Assembly (NCBI RefSeq): GCF_003386865.1
Contig: NZ_QTUA01000001.1
Coordinates: 620,001 to 684,000, forward strand
Source: Calidifontibacter indicus
GTDB taxonomy: Bacteria; Actinomycetota; Actinomycetes; Actinomycetales; Dermatophilaceae
Direction of reading: 5' to 3'
Length of the DNA stretch: 64,000 bases
Shown here: in pieces, positions 45,673-53,461 of the stretch
Layout: the number at the start of each line of letters is the position of its first letter
How positions within the stretch are numbered: the first letter of the stretch is position 1
Notes under the pieces: generated by a model
Told to the model about the DNA's origin: nothing
The model's input: the letters and a program-made list of their open reading frames with translations, nothing else
Database searches by the model: none
Translations under genes and position numbers: made by a program

Positions 45673-46494
45673 ATGACTTCCCTGAAGAACCGCACCATCC
45701 TGATGTCCGGCGGCAGCCGCGGAATCGGCCTCGCGATCGCCGTCCGCGCCGCGCAGGACGGCGCCAACGTCGCTCTGCTGGCCAAGACCGACACCCCCGA
45801 CCCGCGGCTGGAGGGCACCGTGCACACCGCCGCGGCCGCCATCGAAGAGGCCGGCGGCAAGGCGCTCGCCGTCGTCGGTGACGTGCGCGACGACGCGTCG
45901 GTCGCCTCGGCGGTGCAGCAGGCCGTCGAGAAGTTCGGCGGCATCGACATCGTCGTCAACAACGCCAGCGCCATCGACCTGTCGAAGACGCCCGACCTGG
46001 CGATGAAGAAGTACGACCTCATGCAGGACATCAACTGCCGCGGCTCCTACCTGCTCGCCAAGACCGCGCTGCCGCACCTGCTGAAGTCGGACCACGCACA
46101 CGTGCTGACCCTCTCGCCGCCGCTCAACCTCAACCCGAAGTGGGCCGGCGAACACCTCGGCTACACCATCGCGAAGTACGGCATGAGCCTGGTGACCCTC
46201 GGTCTCGCCGAGGAGTTCAAGGACGCCGGCATCGCCGCCAACAGCCTCTGGCCGCGCACCCTCATCGCGACCGCCGCCGTGCAGAACCTGCTTGGTGGCG
46301 ACGAGGCGATGCGCACCAGCCGGTCGCCGGAGATCGTCGCCGACGCCGCCTACGCGATCCTCACCCGCGACCCGCGCTCGTGCACAGGCAACTTCTTCAT
46401 CGACGACGAGGTGCTGGAGTCGGAGGGTGTGACCGACCTGTCGAAGTACGGTCCGCCGTTGGAGCAGTTGGGTAAGGACATCTTCCTCGACTGA
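45673..46494 (+). CDS. SDR-family oxidoreductase (HSDL2-like)
   Basis: 273 aa. Rossmann motif ILMSGGSRGIGLAIAVRAAQDGA, DIVVNNASAIDLSKT, and the catalytic region with LTLSPPLNLNPKW, YTIAKYGMSLVTLGLAEE (Tyr-x3-Lys). The serine position reads SPP, as in the human HSDL2/short-chain acyl-reductase-like branch. It lies 6 bases after the PucR regulator and probably acts in the same lipid pathway. Confidence 0.9.
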   Translation: MTSLKNRTILMSGGSRGIGLAIAVRAAQDGANVALLAKTDTPDPRLEGTVHTAAAAIEEAGGKALAVVGDVRDDASVASAVQQAVEKFGGIDIVVNNASAIDLSKTPDLAMKKYDLMQDINCRGSYLLAKTALPHLLKSDHAHVLTLSPPLNLNPKWAGEHLGYTIAKYGMSLVTLGLAEEFKDAGIAANSLWPRTLIATAAVQNLLGGDEAMRTSRSPEIVADAAYAILTRDPRSCTGNFFIDDEVLESEGVTDLSKYGPPLEQLGKDIFLD

Positions 46495-46546
46495 GTTCCG
46501 CCGTCCTCGGGTTCGGGCCGCCGGGTTGGTTGTGATCCGTGTACTT

Positions 46547-46586
46547 GGTGGCGAGTTGTGGAGGTAGAGCTCCACAACTCGCCACC
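46547..46586. terminator. Perfect 16-base hairpin ending the lipid operon
   Basis: GGTGGCGAGTTGTGGA pairs with TCCACAACTCGCCACC around an 8-base loop. It sits 53 bases after the SDR stop and ends 10 bases before the stop of the converging phosphotransferase. Confidence 0.75.
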
Positions 46587-46595
46587 CACTACGTA

Positions 46596-47396
46596 TTACG
46601 CATCCAACTTGGGGCGAGCCGTGTCCAAGCCGAGCGCCCGCTCGAACGCGCCGACGTCCGGTGGCCGGTCGCTGAGCAGACGGAACAGTGCGGCCCGCAC
46701 CATCGCCTGCCGCGGCGCACCCGTGGCGAACTCGTCCATCACCGATGGATCGGCGTCGAACCACATCACGGCGTCGAGCACCCACACGGCCTCCGCCCAC
46801 AGCGCCGGACGCCAGTAGGGCGCCACGTCGATGACGACGGGCGCGCCGTTCGCGTCGAGCAACAGGTTGCCGGTGAGGTCGCCGTGCACGAACTGGTTCG
46901 GTCCGAGGTCGGTGTCGTCGCGCTCCTCGGCGAGGGCGCGCACCAACGGCGGAGCATCGTCGGGAATCGGCAACTCCCCGAACGCGATTCGCGCGGCGAC
47001 CTGCCAACGGTCGTCGCCGACCTGCGTCCAGGTGAGTCCTGCACACTGCAGCTCGGCGTGAAAGACCGCGCCGGCCGCACGGGTGGCCGCCAGGTCGGTG
47101 ATCGGACGCGTGCCCGGCTCGAATCTGCTTGCCGCCCAACCGTCGACGACCCAGGACAGGTCGCGGGCGGGCACCGGCATCGCGATGCGCAGGTCGAGCG
47201 GGTGGCGCGACGGACGGGTGTCGAGCTCGACAGCGAGCCGGGCGAGCATCGGGCTCAGCCGGCTCTGGATCTCGGGATCGCGGCCGGGGGAGAGCACGAG
47301 GTCGCCGGCGCGCACGCTGTGCCCCTGGCCGCCGGCGAGGGGTTCGAGATCGCCCGGCACGGCGAACATGTCGAGGACGTGGTCGGTCGGATTCAT
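46596..47396 (-). CDS. Aminoglycoside-phosphotransferase-like kinase (TIGR02569-type)
   Basis: About 266 aa. Protein-kinase-like fold with the Brenner/catalytic loop NQFVHGDLTGNLLLD (HGD-x4-N) and the metal Asp in PVVIDVAPYWRPALWAEAVW, followed by a helical C-terminus. The N-lobe is short. The natural substrate is unknown; members of this actinobacterial group are not proven antibiotic-resistance enzymes. The start is ATG 47396, or TTG 47405. Confidence 0.8.
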   Translation of the reverse strand: MNPTDHVLDMFAVPGDLEPLAGGQGHSVRAGDLVLSPGRDPEIQSRLSPMLARLAVELDTRPSRHPLDLRIAMPVPARDLSWVVDGWAASRFEPGTRPITDLAATRAAGAVFHAELQCAGLTWTQVGDDRWQVAARIAFGELPIPDDAPPLVRALAEERDDTDLGPNQFVHGDLTGNLLLDANGAPVVIDVAPYWRPALWAEAVWVLDAVMWFDADPSVMDEFATGAPRQAMVRAALFRLLSDRPPDVGAFERALGLDTARPKLDA

Positions 47397-47440
47397 CGCG
47401 GCCAAGGGTACGTGGGGGAACGCCGCCCGCCGGCCGGGCC

Positions 47441-47488
47441 GAGTGTCATCTGGTTTGAGGTGTCCCTATCTCAGACCTCATGACACTC
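47441..47488. terminator. Inverted repeat related to the 34.8 kb terminator
   Basis: GAGTGTCAT and GAGGT on the left pair with ACCTC and ATGACACTC on the right, with a 7-base insertion in the left arm. The combined arm corresponds to the GAGTGTCATGAGGT arm at 34758. Confidence 0.6.
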
Positions 47489-47750
47489 GTGGCTCGCGCC
47501 CGCCTCGGTGATCGAGCAGGCCGATGACGGGGTCGGCCCAGGGGAGTCCGACGGCGACTCCCGCGGCGCCGAGCACGACTGCAAGAGAGGTGAATCCGTC
47601 GGTGCGGGCGTGAAGGCGGTCGGCAACGAGTGCGGCCGATCCGATCTGCCGGCCGACCCGAATTCGGTAGCGCGCGACGACCCGTTGCCGGCAAACCCGA
47701 TCACTCCGGCCGCGGCGACCGCCTGCAACGCGGCGGTGCGGCGAGACGAT
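47478..47750 (-). pseudogene. Cation diffusion facilitator remnant
   Basis: The minus strand reads VVARYRIRVGRQIGSAAL, VADRLHARTDGFTSLAVVLG and VGLPWADPVIGLL, a near-perfect match to TM4-TM5 of cation-efflux (CDF) transporters, including the HARTDGxTS metal segment. Upstream, AVAAAGVIGFAGNG lies in another frame, so there is at least one frameshift. Both the N- and the C-terminal parts are absent. Nothing else is recognisable in the 425 bases between the phosphotransferase and the GntR gene except inverted repeats. Confidence 0.7.
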
Positions 47751-47837
47751 CGTCGCGGCCTCCTCGTCGAGGCTAACGCGGCCGGGATCGTCGCCTTGTC
47801 TTCGTGCGGGCTGTTCGGTCGCTGGACGCTGGGTGCT

Positions 47838-47899
47838 TCTTGCCAACGGGTACGCGTCTTGCCACGTGTGCGCACCCAGACGGGCACCAGTTGGCAAGA
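47838..47899. repeat. Long imperfect inverted repeat with TTGCCA motif
   Basis: TCTTGCCAAC (47838-47847) pairs with GTTGGCAAGA (47890-47899), and inner GGTACGCGTCT pairs imperfectly with AGACGGGCACC. It lies 16 bases beyond the stop of the GntR gene and probably terminates it. Confidence 0.55.
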
Positions 47900-47914
47900 T
47901 GCGGATCAGGCGAG

Positions 47915-48568
47915 TCAGCCGCGCCGCACCGACCCCGTCTCCAACCCGTGACTGCGCGTCTGGTGATCATCGAGGTGCGTCGAGAACGCCACCCAGTCAC
48001 CCCGCAACGCGTCGTCCAACAACCGACGGTGTTCACCGAGCACCTGCTCGGGGTCGCCGGTGATCGTGCCCGAGCTGCGCACGATCGACAGCGCCTGCTG
48101 GTCTTGCAGCCGGTCGTACACCGACAGCATCACCGCGTTGCCGGCCATCTCGACGAACCCGCGATGAAACCGCATCGCCAACGTCGTGAACGCCCCGAAG
48201 TCGTTGTCCGCCCGCGCATCCCGCTGCGCGGCGAGGTTCGCTTTCAGTGACTCCTCCAGTGGCGCCCGCAATGACGCGGTGCTGCGCTGCACCCCCGCCG
48301 ACTCCAGTGCGTGCCGCACCACCGCCGACTCCCACACCTCCTGCTCGCTCACCTCGCGTACGAGCGCGCCGCGTTGCGGGTAAATCGTCACCCAGCCCTC
48401 GTCCTGCAATCGGGTGAGCGCGGCGCGGATCGGGGTGCGGCTCATCGACAGCCGCGCGCCGAGCTCCGACTCGCTGAGCATCGTGCCCGGGGTGATCCGT
48501 CCCTGCAGGATCTCCTCGCGTAGATAGGCGTGTGCGCGGTCGGCGGCGCGCCCGGACGGGGCGGACAT
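47915..48568 (-). CDS. GntR-family transcriptional regulator (FadR/FCD subfamily)
   Basis: 217 aa. Winged HTH at about 10-75 (HAYLREEILQGRITPGTMLSE, LGARLSMSRTPIRAALTRL) and an all-helical FCD ligand domain with the metal histidines in AMRFHRGFVEMAGN and LGEHRRLLDDAL. It is divergent from an MFS transporter with a GGATACAA repeat between them, so it most likely represses that gene and itself, with the transported compound as ligand (inference). Confidence 0.88.
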   Translation of the reverse strand: MSAPSGRAADRAHAYLREEILQGRITPGTMLSESELGARLSMSRTPIRAALTRLQDEGWVTIYPQRGALVREVSEQEVWESAVVRHALESAGVQRSTASLRAPLEESLKANLAAQRDARADNDFGAFTTLAMRFHRGFVEMAGNAVMLSVYDRLQDQQALSIVRSSGTITGDPEQVLGEHRRLLDDALRGDWVAFSTHLDDHQTRSHGLETGSVRRG

Positions 48569-48586
48569 CGGCTTCTCCTCACGGTG

Positions 48587-48610
48587 GGATACAACTAGGA
48601 TACAAGTTGT
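48587..48610. promoter_or_regulatory. GGATACAA operator-like repeat between GntR and MFS genes
   Basis: GGATACAA occurs twice, 11 bases apart, within GGGATACAACTAGGATACAAG. The overlap ACAACT...AGTTGT gives dyad symmetry. Its position in the 54-base divergent interval suits the adjacent GntR protein. Confidence 0.5.
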
Positions 48611-48622
48611 GAGGAGACTTCA

Positions 48623-49888
48623 GTGAGCGACACCACCACCGCGCTGATCAGCGACGCGGAACGCGACCGCGTGCAACAGCGCACGCTGCGCGTCGTCATG
48701 CTCGGGCAGGTGCTCGGCGGCGCCGGCCTGGCCGCGGGCGTCACCGTCGGCGCGCTGCTCGCCGAGGAGATGCTCGACACCAAGGGGCTCGCCGGTCTGC
48801 CGGCCGCGCTGTTCACGCTCGGCTCGGCGCTGGCGGCCTACCTGGTCGGACGCTTCAGCCAGCAGCACGGGCGGCGCATCGGCTTGGGCATGGGGTTCGC
48901 CGCCGGCGGACTCGGCGCGGCGGGTGTGGTCGTCGCGGCGGCGCTCGACAGCGTTCCGCTGCTGTTCGTGTCGCTGTTCGTCTACGGCGCGGGCACGGCC
49001 ACCAACCTGCAGGCGCGCTACGCCGGCGCCGACCTCGCGACCCCCGCCACCCGCGGCAGGGCGGTGAGCGTCGCGCTGGTCTCCACCACGTTGGGCGCCG
49101 TCGCCGGACCCAACCTCGTCGAGCCCCTCGGCTCCCTCGCCACAGGCCTCGGGCTGCCCGCGCTCGCCGGTCCGTTCCTGCTCGCGGCCGTCGCCTACTC
49201 GGCCGCCGGCCTCGCGCTTTTCCTTCTGCTGCAACCCGATCCGTTGCTGCTCGCCCGCAAGATCGAAGCGCAGAAGCCGGCCACGGGGAAGGTCGACGGC
49301 CCGTCCCGCACCGGGCGCACCGCGTACGCCGGAGCCGCGGTGATGGTGCTCACCCAGATCACGATGGTCGGGCTGATGACCATGACGCCGGTGCACATGC
49401 GCGACCACCACCACGGCCTCGGCGAGGTCGGCCTGGTGATCTCGCTGCACATCGCCGCGATGTATCTGCCGTCGCCGATCACCGGTGCGATCGCCGACCG
49501 GTTCGGACGCGACGTGCTGGCCGTCGCCTCGATCGTCGTGCTCGCTGCGTCGGGTGTCGTGGCCGCGCTCGCTCCCGGCGACTCGCTCGGCCTGATCATC
49601 GTGGCGCTCATGCTGCTCGGGCTCGGCTGGAACTTCGGCCTCATCGCTGGCACGGCGCTGGTCATTGACGGCACCGCGCCGGCGAACCGTCCGCTCGTGC
49701 AGGGCCGCATCGACGTGCTCGTCGCCCTCTCCGGCGCGGGCAGCGGGGTGCTCTCGGGTGTGGTCGTCGCGATCGCGAACTACCCGACGCTCACCATCGC
49801 CGGAGCCGTGCTCGCGTTGGTGTTGGTGCCGGTGCTGCTGTGGGCGCGCGACCGCGATTCCGTTGCGACGAAACAGAGTCGGGCGTGA
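48623..49888 (+). CDS. MFS transporter
   Basis: 421 aa with 12 predicted TM helices. It has the loop 2-3 segment YLVGRFSQQHGRRIGLGMG, its repeat ADRFGRDVLAVASIVVL in the second half, and a central cytoplasmic loop. GTG 48623 follows GAGGAG. It is controlled in all likelihood by the divergent GntR regulator; the substrate is unknown. Confidence 0.88.
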   Translation: MSDTTTALISDAERDRVQQRTLRVVMLGQVLGGAGLAAGVTVGALLAEEMLDTKGLAGLPAALFTLGSALAAYLVGRFSQQHGRRIGLGMGFAAGGLGAAGVVVAAALDSVPLLFVSLFVYGAGTATNLQARYAGADLATPATRGRAVSVALVSTTLGAVAGPNLVEPLGSLATGLGLPALAGPFLLAAVAYSAAGLALFLLLQPDPLLLARKIEAQKPATGKVDGPSRTGRTAYAGAAVMVLTQITMVGLMTMTPVHMRDHHHGLGEVGLVISLHIAAMYLPSPITGAIADRFGRDVLAVASIVVLAASGVVAALAPGDSLGLIIVALMLLGLGWNFGLIAGTALVIDGTAPANRPLVQGRIDVLVALSGAGSGVLSGVVVAIANYPTLTIAGAVLALVLVPVLLWARDRDSVATKQSRA

Positions 49889-49935
49889 ACCCCACAGACC
49901 GGACGAGCCCCACGAACCACACGCAGGAGGAGACG

Positions 49936-50289
49936 GTGTCGAATCACGCCGCTCAACCGGGTGCGAGCCGAGGCCGCCGGACGGCGGTCATCGCCACCGT
50001 CGTGGTCGTCTTCCTCGTGATCGGCTGGTCGGGCAGCTCGCGATGAAGTCGCCGACGAGCCCATCGGGCAACTCGACCGCCGCGTCCGGCACCGCCGCGT
50101 CCGGCACCTCCGCGGCCGCTGCGTCCGGCGGCTCGCAGAGCGCCGGCTCCCAGGACTCCCAGCTGGTGCGCCGCGACGCGAACGACACGATGGCGGTCGG
50201 GTCGATCACCGCACCCGTGGTGCTCGTGCTCTGCACCGACATGCGCTGCCCTCTGCGCGTCTGGAGCGGCGACTGCCGGCCTGAACACG
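49936..50289 (+). pseudogene. Frameshifted, truncated DsbA-like thioredoxin-fold gene
   Basis: From GTG 49936 (ribosome site CAGGAGG) the frame encodes a cytoplasmic tail and one TM helix (TAVIATVVVVFLVIGW), then meets TGA at 50044. The adjoining frame continues with an Ala/Ser/Gly linker, then LVRRDANDTMAVGSITAPVV and LVLCTDMRCPLRVW, equivalent to the LVEWSDFRCPFC active site of membrane-anchored DsbA-type proteins. The second Cys of the CxxC is lost and the rest of the domain is missing. The sequence runs directly into a long hairpin. Confidence 0.65.
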
Positions 50290-50291
50290 AA

Positions 50292-50329
50292 GGCGCCGGC
50301 CGACACACGTGCAGATGTCGGCCGGCGCC
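50292..50329. terminator. GGCGCCGGCCGACA hairpin, copy 1
   Basis: Perfect 14-base arms (GGCGCCGGCCGACA / TGTCGGCCGGCGCC) with a 10-base loop. It lies 16 bases past the stop of the flavin reductase gene. A near-identical hairpin is at 59289-59326. Confidence 0.75.
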
Positions 50330-50344
50330 CTTCGGCGTCGGGTG

Positions 50345-51001
50345 TCAGGCCGGCGCGCCCTCGAGCCCGTCGGCGGCGGCGGCCGACGCGCCAGGGATAC
50401 GCATCTCGAAGGTCTCGGTGACGACCGTGTAGTCGTAGTAGCCCATGCGGGCGATCGGCTTGACCCGCGGGATGTCGAGTTTGCCGTCAGCAGTGAGGAA
50501 TTCGTCGTCGATGTGGATGCGCTCGACGGTGGCGTAGACGACGTCGATCGTGCCCACGTTCGAGTTGCCGACCAGGCGGTGCGTGGAGTGGTAGCGACAT
50601 TCGAAGTGAGCCGGGCTGGCGGCGACCATCGGGGTGTTCGACAGGTCGGCGTACGAGCGCTCCAGGCCGGCGCGCTCGAACTCGCTCTCCTCGCTCGGCA
50701 GCGCCATGGCGCTGATGTTGACCGCGTCACGCAGGTCCCAGGTGGCCATGTTCCACACGAACCAGCCGGTCTCCTCGGCGTTGACCACGGAGTCCTTCCG
50801 GCGTCCGTCGGGGTACTGGTTCGCGGAGAACATCACCATGGGCGGGTCGAAGGTGAGGTTCTGCCATTGGCTGTACGGCGCGAGGTTCTCGATACCGTCG
50901 GAGCTGATGCTGGACAGCCAGCCGATCGGGCGGGGCACGGTGAGCGCCTTGAAGGGCGTGTAGGGCAACGGGCTCTTCTCGGTGGGCGGGTTGTACTTCA
51001 C
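50345..51001 (-). CDS. Flavin reductase-like (FMN-binding split-barrel) protein
   Basis: 218 aa. FMN-binding split barrel: YTPFKALTVPRPIGWLSSIS, ENLAPYSQWQNLTFDPPMVMFSANQY (in part) and VVNAEETGWFVWNMATWDLRDAV. Members transfer reducing equivalents to or act as flavin-binding partners of oxygenases, or are oxidoreductases of unknown substrate. Its C-terminus (AAAADGLEGAPA) and terminator are partly duplicated near 59.3 kb. It is 42 bases after the NCS1 permease, in the same direction. Confidence 0.87.
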   Translation of the reverse strand: MKYNPPTEKSPLPYTPFKALTVPRPIGWLSSISSDGIENLAPYSQWQNLTFDPPMVMFSANQYPDGRRKDSVVNAEETGWFVWNMATWDLRDAVNISAMALPSEESEFERAGLERSYADLSNTPMVAASPAHFECRYHSTHRLVGNSNVGTIDVVYATVERIHIDDEFLTADGKLDIPRVKPIARMGYYDYTVVTETFEMRIPGASAAAADGLEGAPA

Positions 51002-51043
51002 GGGTGAGTCTCCTTGTTCTGCGAGCGGTTCGTGGTGGCGTGA

Positions 51044-52411
51044 TCAGGCAATGGCGGCGCGGCGCACCTTGGAGCTGAGGGCGTAGTAGAGGCCGCCGGA
51101 GACGACGAGGCCGAGCACCCAGGCGATCTCTGCGCCACCCATTCGGTCGGCGATGGGGCCGACATACAGGCTGCTGTTCATGAACGGGATCTGGATGAGC
51201 ACACCGATGGCGTAGGCCGCGAAGGCGCCGACGTTGATGCGCCCGTACTGGCCGCGCGGATCGAACAGGTCGTCGATGACGTAACGCTCCTTGCGTACCC
51301 AGTAGAAGTCGACAAGGTTGATGGCCGACCACGGGGTCATGAAGTAGAGCAGGAAGAGCAGGAAGTTGGTGAAGCTCGTGAGGAAGCTGTCGGTGGCGGC
51401 GAGGGCGACGACGAGGGCGACCAGCGAGATGAGCGTGACGTAGAGCGCGCGTTCGCGCGGGCCCACCTTCGTCTGACCCGTCACGGTGGTGACGATGGTG
51501 ACCACGGACATGTAGCCGCCGTACGCGCTGAGGGTGTCGCCGGTGAGTTTGCCCGCGAGCACCGCGACGAGCACCAGCCACCAGGCCGATCCGCCGAGGT
51601 CGCCCAGGTAGCCGACCTGATCGGCCAGGAAGGCCGCGCCGCCGATCGCGGCGACGAGAGCGCCGAGCACCATCGCGAGCGACCCGCCGAGCACGCTGCC
51701 GAGGAAGGTCCAGCCGATGGTCGCCGCGCGGGATGTGTCCCGCGGCAGGTAGCGGGAGTAGTCGGCGATGTAGGGGCCGAAGGTCAGCTGCCACGACGCG
51801 GCCAATGACACACCGAGCACGAACGGTGCCGCGGCGAAGGTGTGCTCACTGAACAGGGTGTCGGCGCGAGCATCGGTGCCGACACGAACGAACAGCCAGA
51901 GGAAGACCACCGCGCTGAGCACCGCAGCCAGGTGGGAGAAGCGATGGATGTGGCGATAGCCGTAGATGGCCAGGACGGTGGATGCGACGGCGAACACGGT
52001 GGCGCCCACCTCGCGCGACACGTGCAGCAGGTTGGCCAGGGCCTGGCCACCGAGCACGAGACCAGTGGCGTAGAAGCCGACGAAGATCATCAGAGCGAGC
52101 ACGAGGGGCAGCACGGCACCGAGGTAGCCGAACTGTGCGCGGCTCTGGATCATCTGTGGCACACCGAGTTTCGGACCCTGCGCCGAGTGCAACGAGGTGA
52201 AGAATCCGCCGGCGATGTTGCCGATGATGATCGCCGGGATCGACCAGAACGCGGTGTTGCCCAACACGACGAACAGGGCGCCGGTGACGACAGCGGTGAT
52301 CGAAGTGTTCGCGGCGAACCAGACGAAGAACAGGCTCACCGGCGAGCCGTGCCGTTCGGCGTCGGGCACGTGGTCGATCGATCGTTGCTCAAGGGTCGCG
52401 TTCTTGCTCAA
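51044..52411 (-). CDS. NCS1-family purine/pyrimidine (cytosine) permease
   Basis: 455 aa with about 12 TM helices. N-terminal ATLEQRSIDHVPDAERHGSP and LFFVWFAANTSITAVVTGAL are NCS1 signatures, with TFGPYIADYSRYLP and YFMTPWSAINLVDFYWVRK later. TTG 52411 begins at the family N-terminus (SKNATLEQRSID) and has AGGTGG upstream; ATG 52423 adds four residues. It is cotranscribed with the flavin reductase, and a GntR regulator is divergent, suggesting a nucleobase or related N-heterocycle pathway (inference). Confidence 0.88.
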   Translation of the reverse strand: MSKNATLEQRSIDHVPDAERHGSPVSLFFVWFAANTSITAVVTGALFVVLGNTAFWSIPAIIIGNIAGGFFTSLHSAQGPKLGVPQMIQSRAQFGYLGAVLPLVLALMIFVGFYATGLVLGGQALANLLHVSREVGATVFAVASTVLAIYGYRHIHRFSHLAAVLSAVVFLWLFVRVGTDARADTLFSEHTFAAAPFVLGVSLAASWQLTFGPYIADYSRYLPRDTSRAATIGWTFLGSVLGGSLAMVLGALVAAIGGAAFLADQVGYLGDLGGSAWWLVLVAVLAGKLTGDTLSAYGGYMSVVTIVTTVTGQTKVGPRERALYVTLISLVALVVALAATDSFLTSFTNFLLFLLYFMTPWSAINLVDFYWVRKERYVIDDLFDPRGQYGRINVGAFAAYAIGVLIQIPFMNSSLYVGPIADRMGGAEIAWVLGLVVSGGLYYALSSKVRRAAIA

Positions 52412-52485
52412 GGCCCACCTCATTCGTGGAGTCGGCGCGTACGTAGCGCGGGGGCGCCAGAAGACCTGGCTGAGCCAGTATGTAG

Positions 52486-52497
52486 CCGATATATCGG
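52486..52497. promoter_or_regulatory. CCGATATATCGG palindrome, candidate GntR operator
   Basis: A perfect 12-base palindrome in the 175-base interval between the NCS1 permease start and the divergent GntR gene. It is markedly AT-rich for this genome, and it is well placed to control the permease. Confidence 0.5.
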
Positions 52498-52586
52498 TTG
52501 CACAAGGGTCAATGGTGATTGGGGTCTCTCCGGCGGAACCTAGGATCGTTCGGTCAGCAGCACGCACGCACGGAAGAGGGGTTGTC

Positions 52587-53225
52587 GTGATCGGCGACGG
52601 CAAGGCGGCGCAGGCCTATCGCGCCATCGAGCAGATGATCGTTTTTCAGCAGCTCGGTCCCGGGTCGCTCGTGTCGGAGTCGTTGCTGATGGAGCGCACC
52701 GGTCTCGGGCGCACGCCGGTGCGTGAGGCGTTGCAGCAGCTCGCGCGAAACCGCATGGTCGAGATTCATCCCAGCAAGGGTGTGCTCATCCCGCCTGCGT
52801 CCGTGGAGTCGCAGTTGCGGATGCTGGAGCTGCGGCGAGTGCTCGAGGCGCTCGCGGTGCGCCTGGCGGTGGAACGGTCGACACCCGACGTGCGGGAGTC
52901 GATGCAGCAGCTCATCGCACGCCTGCAGTCGGAGACCTTCGACCTGACGACCTATGCCGACACGATCAAGGAGACACACGAATTGCTGGTGGCCGGCGCC
53001 CGCAACGAGTACCTGGCTGATGCGATTGCGCCGTTGCAAGGGCTGTCGCGCCGGTTCTGGTTCGGCCGCGTCGAAGACGACGCCGCCGAGATCGCGGCCG
53101 GTTCGAAGCTGCACGTCGCGATCTTGCAGGCGGTGCTCGACGGCGACGCCGACGCCGCGGAGAAGGCGTCGTTGGCGCTCAACGACTACCTCGTCGAGTT
53201 TGCGTATCGCACCTTGCGTCCGTGA
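52587..53225 (+). CDS. GntR-family transcriptional regulator (FCD type)
   Basis: 212 aa. Winged HTH (AYRAIEQMIVFQQLGPGSLVSE, LLMERTGLGRTPVREALQQL) and a helical FCD domain (LELRRVLEALAVRLAVERS, ETHELLVAGARNEYLADAI, LHVAILQAVLDGD). GTG 52587 follows GAAGAGGGG. It is divergent from the permease/flavin reductase pair, its likely target. Confidence 0.88.
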   Translation: MIGDGKAAQAYRAIEQMIVFQQLGPGSLVSESLLMERTGLGRTPVREALQQLARNRMVEIHPSKGVLIPPASVESQLRMLELRRVLEALAVRLAVERSTPDVRESMQQLIARLQSETFDLTTYADTIKETHELLVAGARNEYLADAIAPLQGLSRRFWFGRVEDDAAEIAAGSKLHVAILQAVLDGDADAAEKASLALNDYLVEFAYRTLRP

Positions 53226-53373
53226 CGTGCCGGCCGACTGACCCGACGCGGGTCCGCCGAGTGCTTGCTCTGGCTGGCGATACATGAGGGGCTGGTCGCG
53301 CTGGCGTCGTCCGAGTAGGCGTTTTGTCGCGGCGGACCCAGGGTCGCTTGCGATTGGGATGAGCCGGAAAACG

Positions 53374-53395
53374 TTCCGATGACGGCATCGGAACA
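53374..53395 (+). terminator. Nine-base stem-loop in the gap after the GntR gene
   Basis: GTTCCGATG pairs with CATCGGAAC around ACGG. No gene is recognisable in the rest of the 236-base interval 53226-53461. Confidence 0.5.
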
Positions 53396-53461
53396 TCTGC
53401 CCAGAAAGGGGTTGCCGTCGGGTGGCGAATTCGAGTGCGGAGTGTGTGTTAGCCGGGGGTG

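Noticed and set aside
44362-47139. 925-codon minus-strand frame opposite the PucR and SDR genes
   Set aside because: Same cause; no recognisable protein, and it would span a perfect terminator.
46596-47396. Aminoglycoside resistance gene
   Set aside because: The fold is right, but this actinobacterial group is not associated with resistance; only a kinase-like call is supported.
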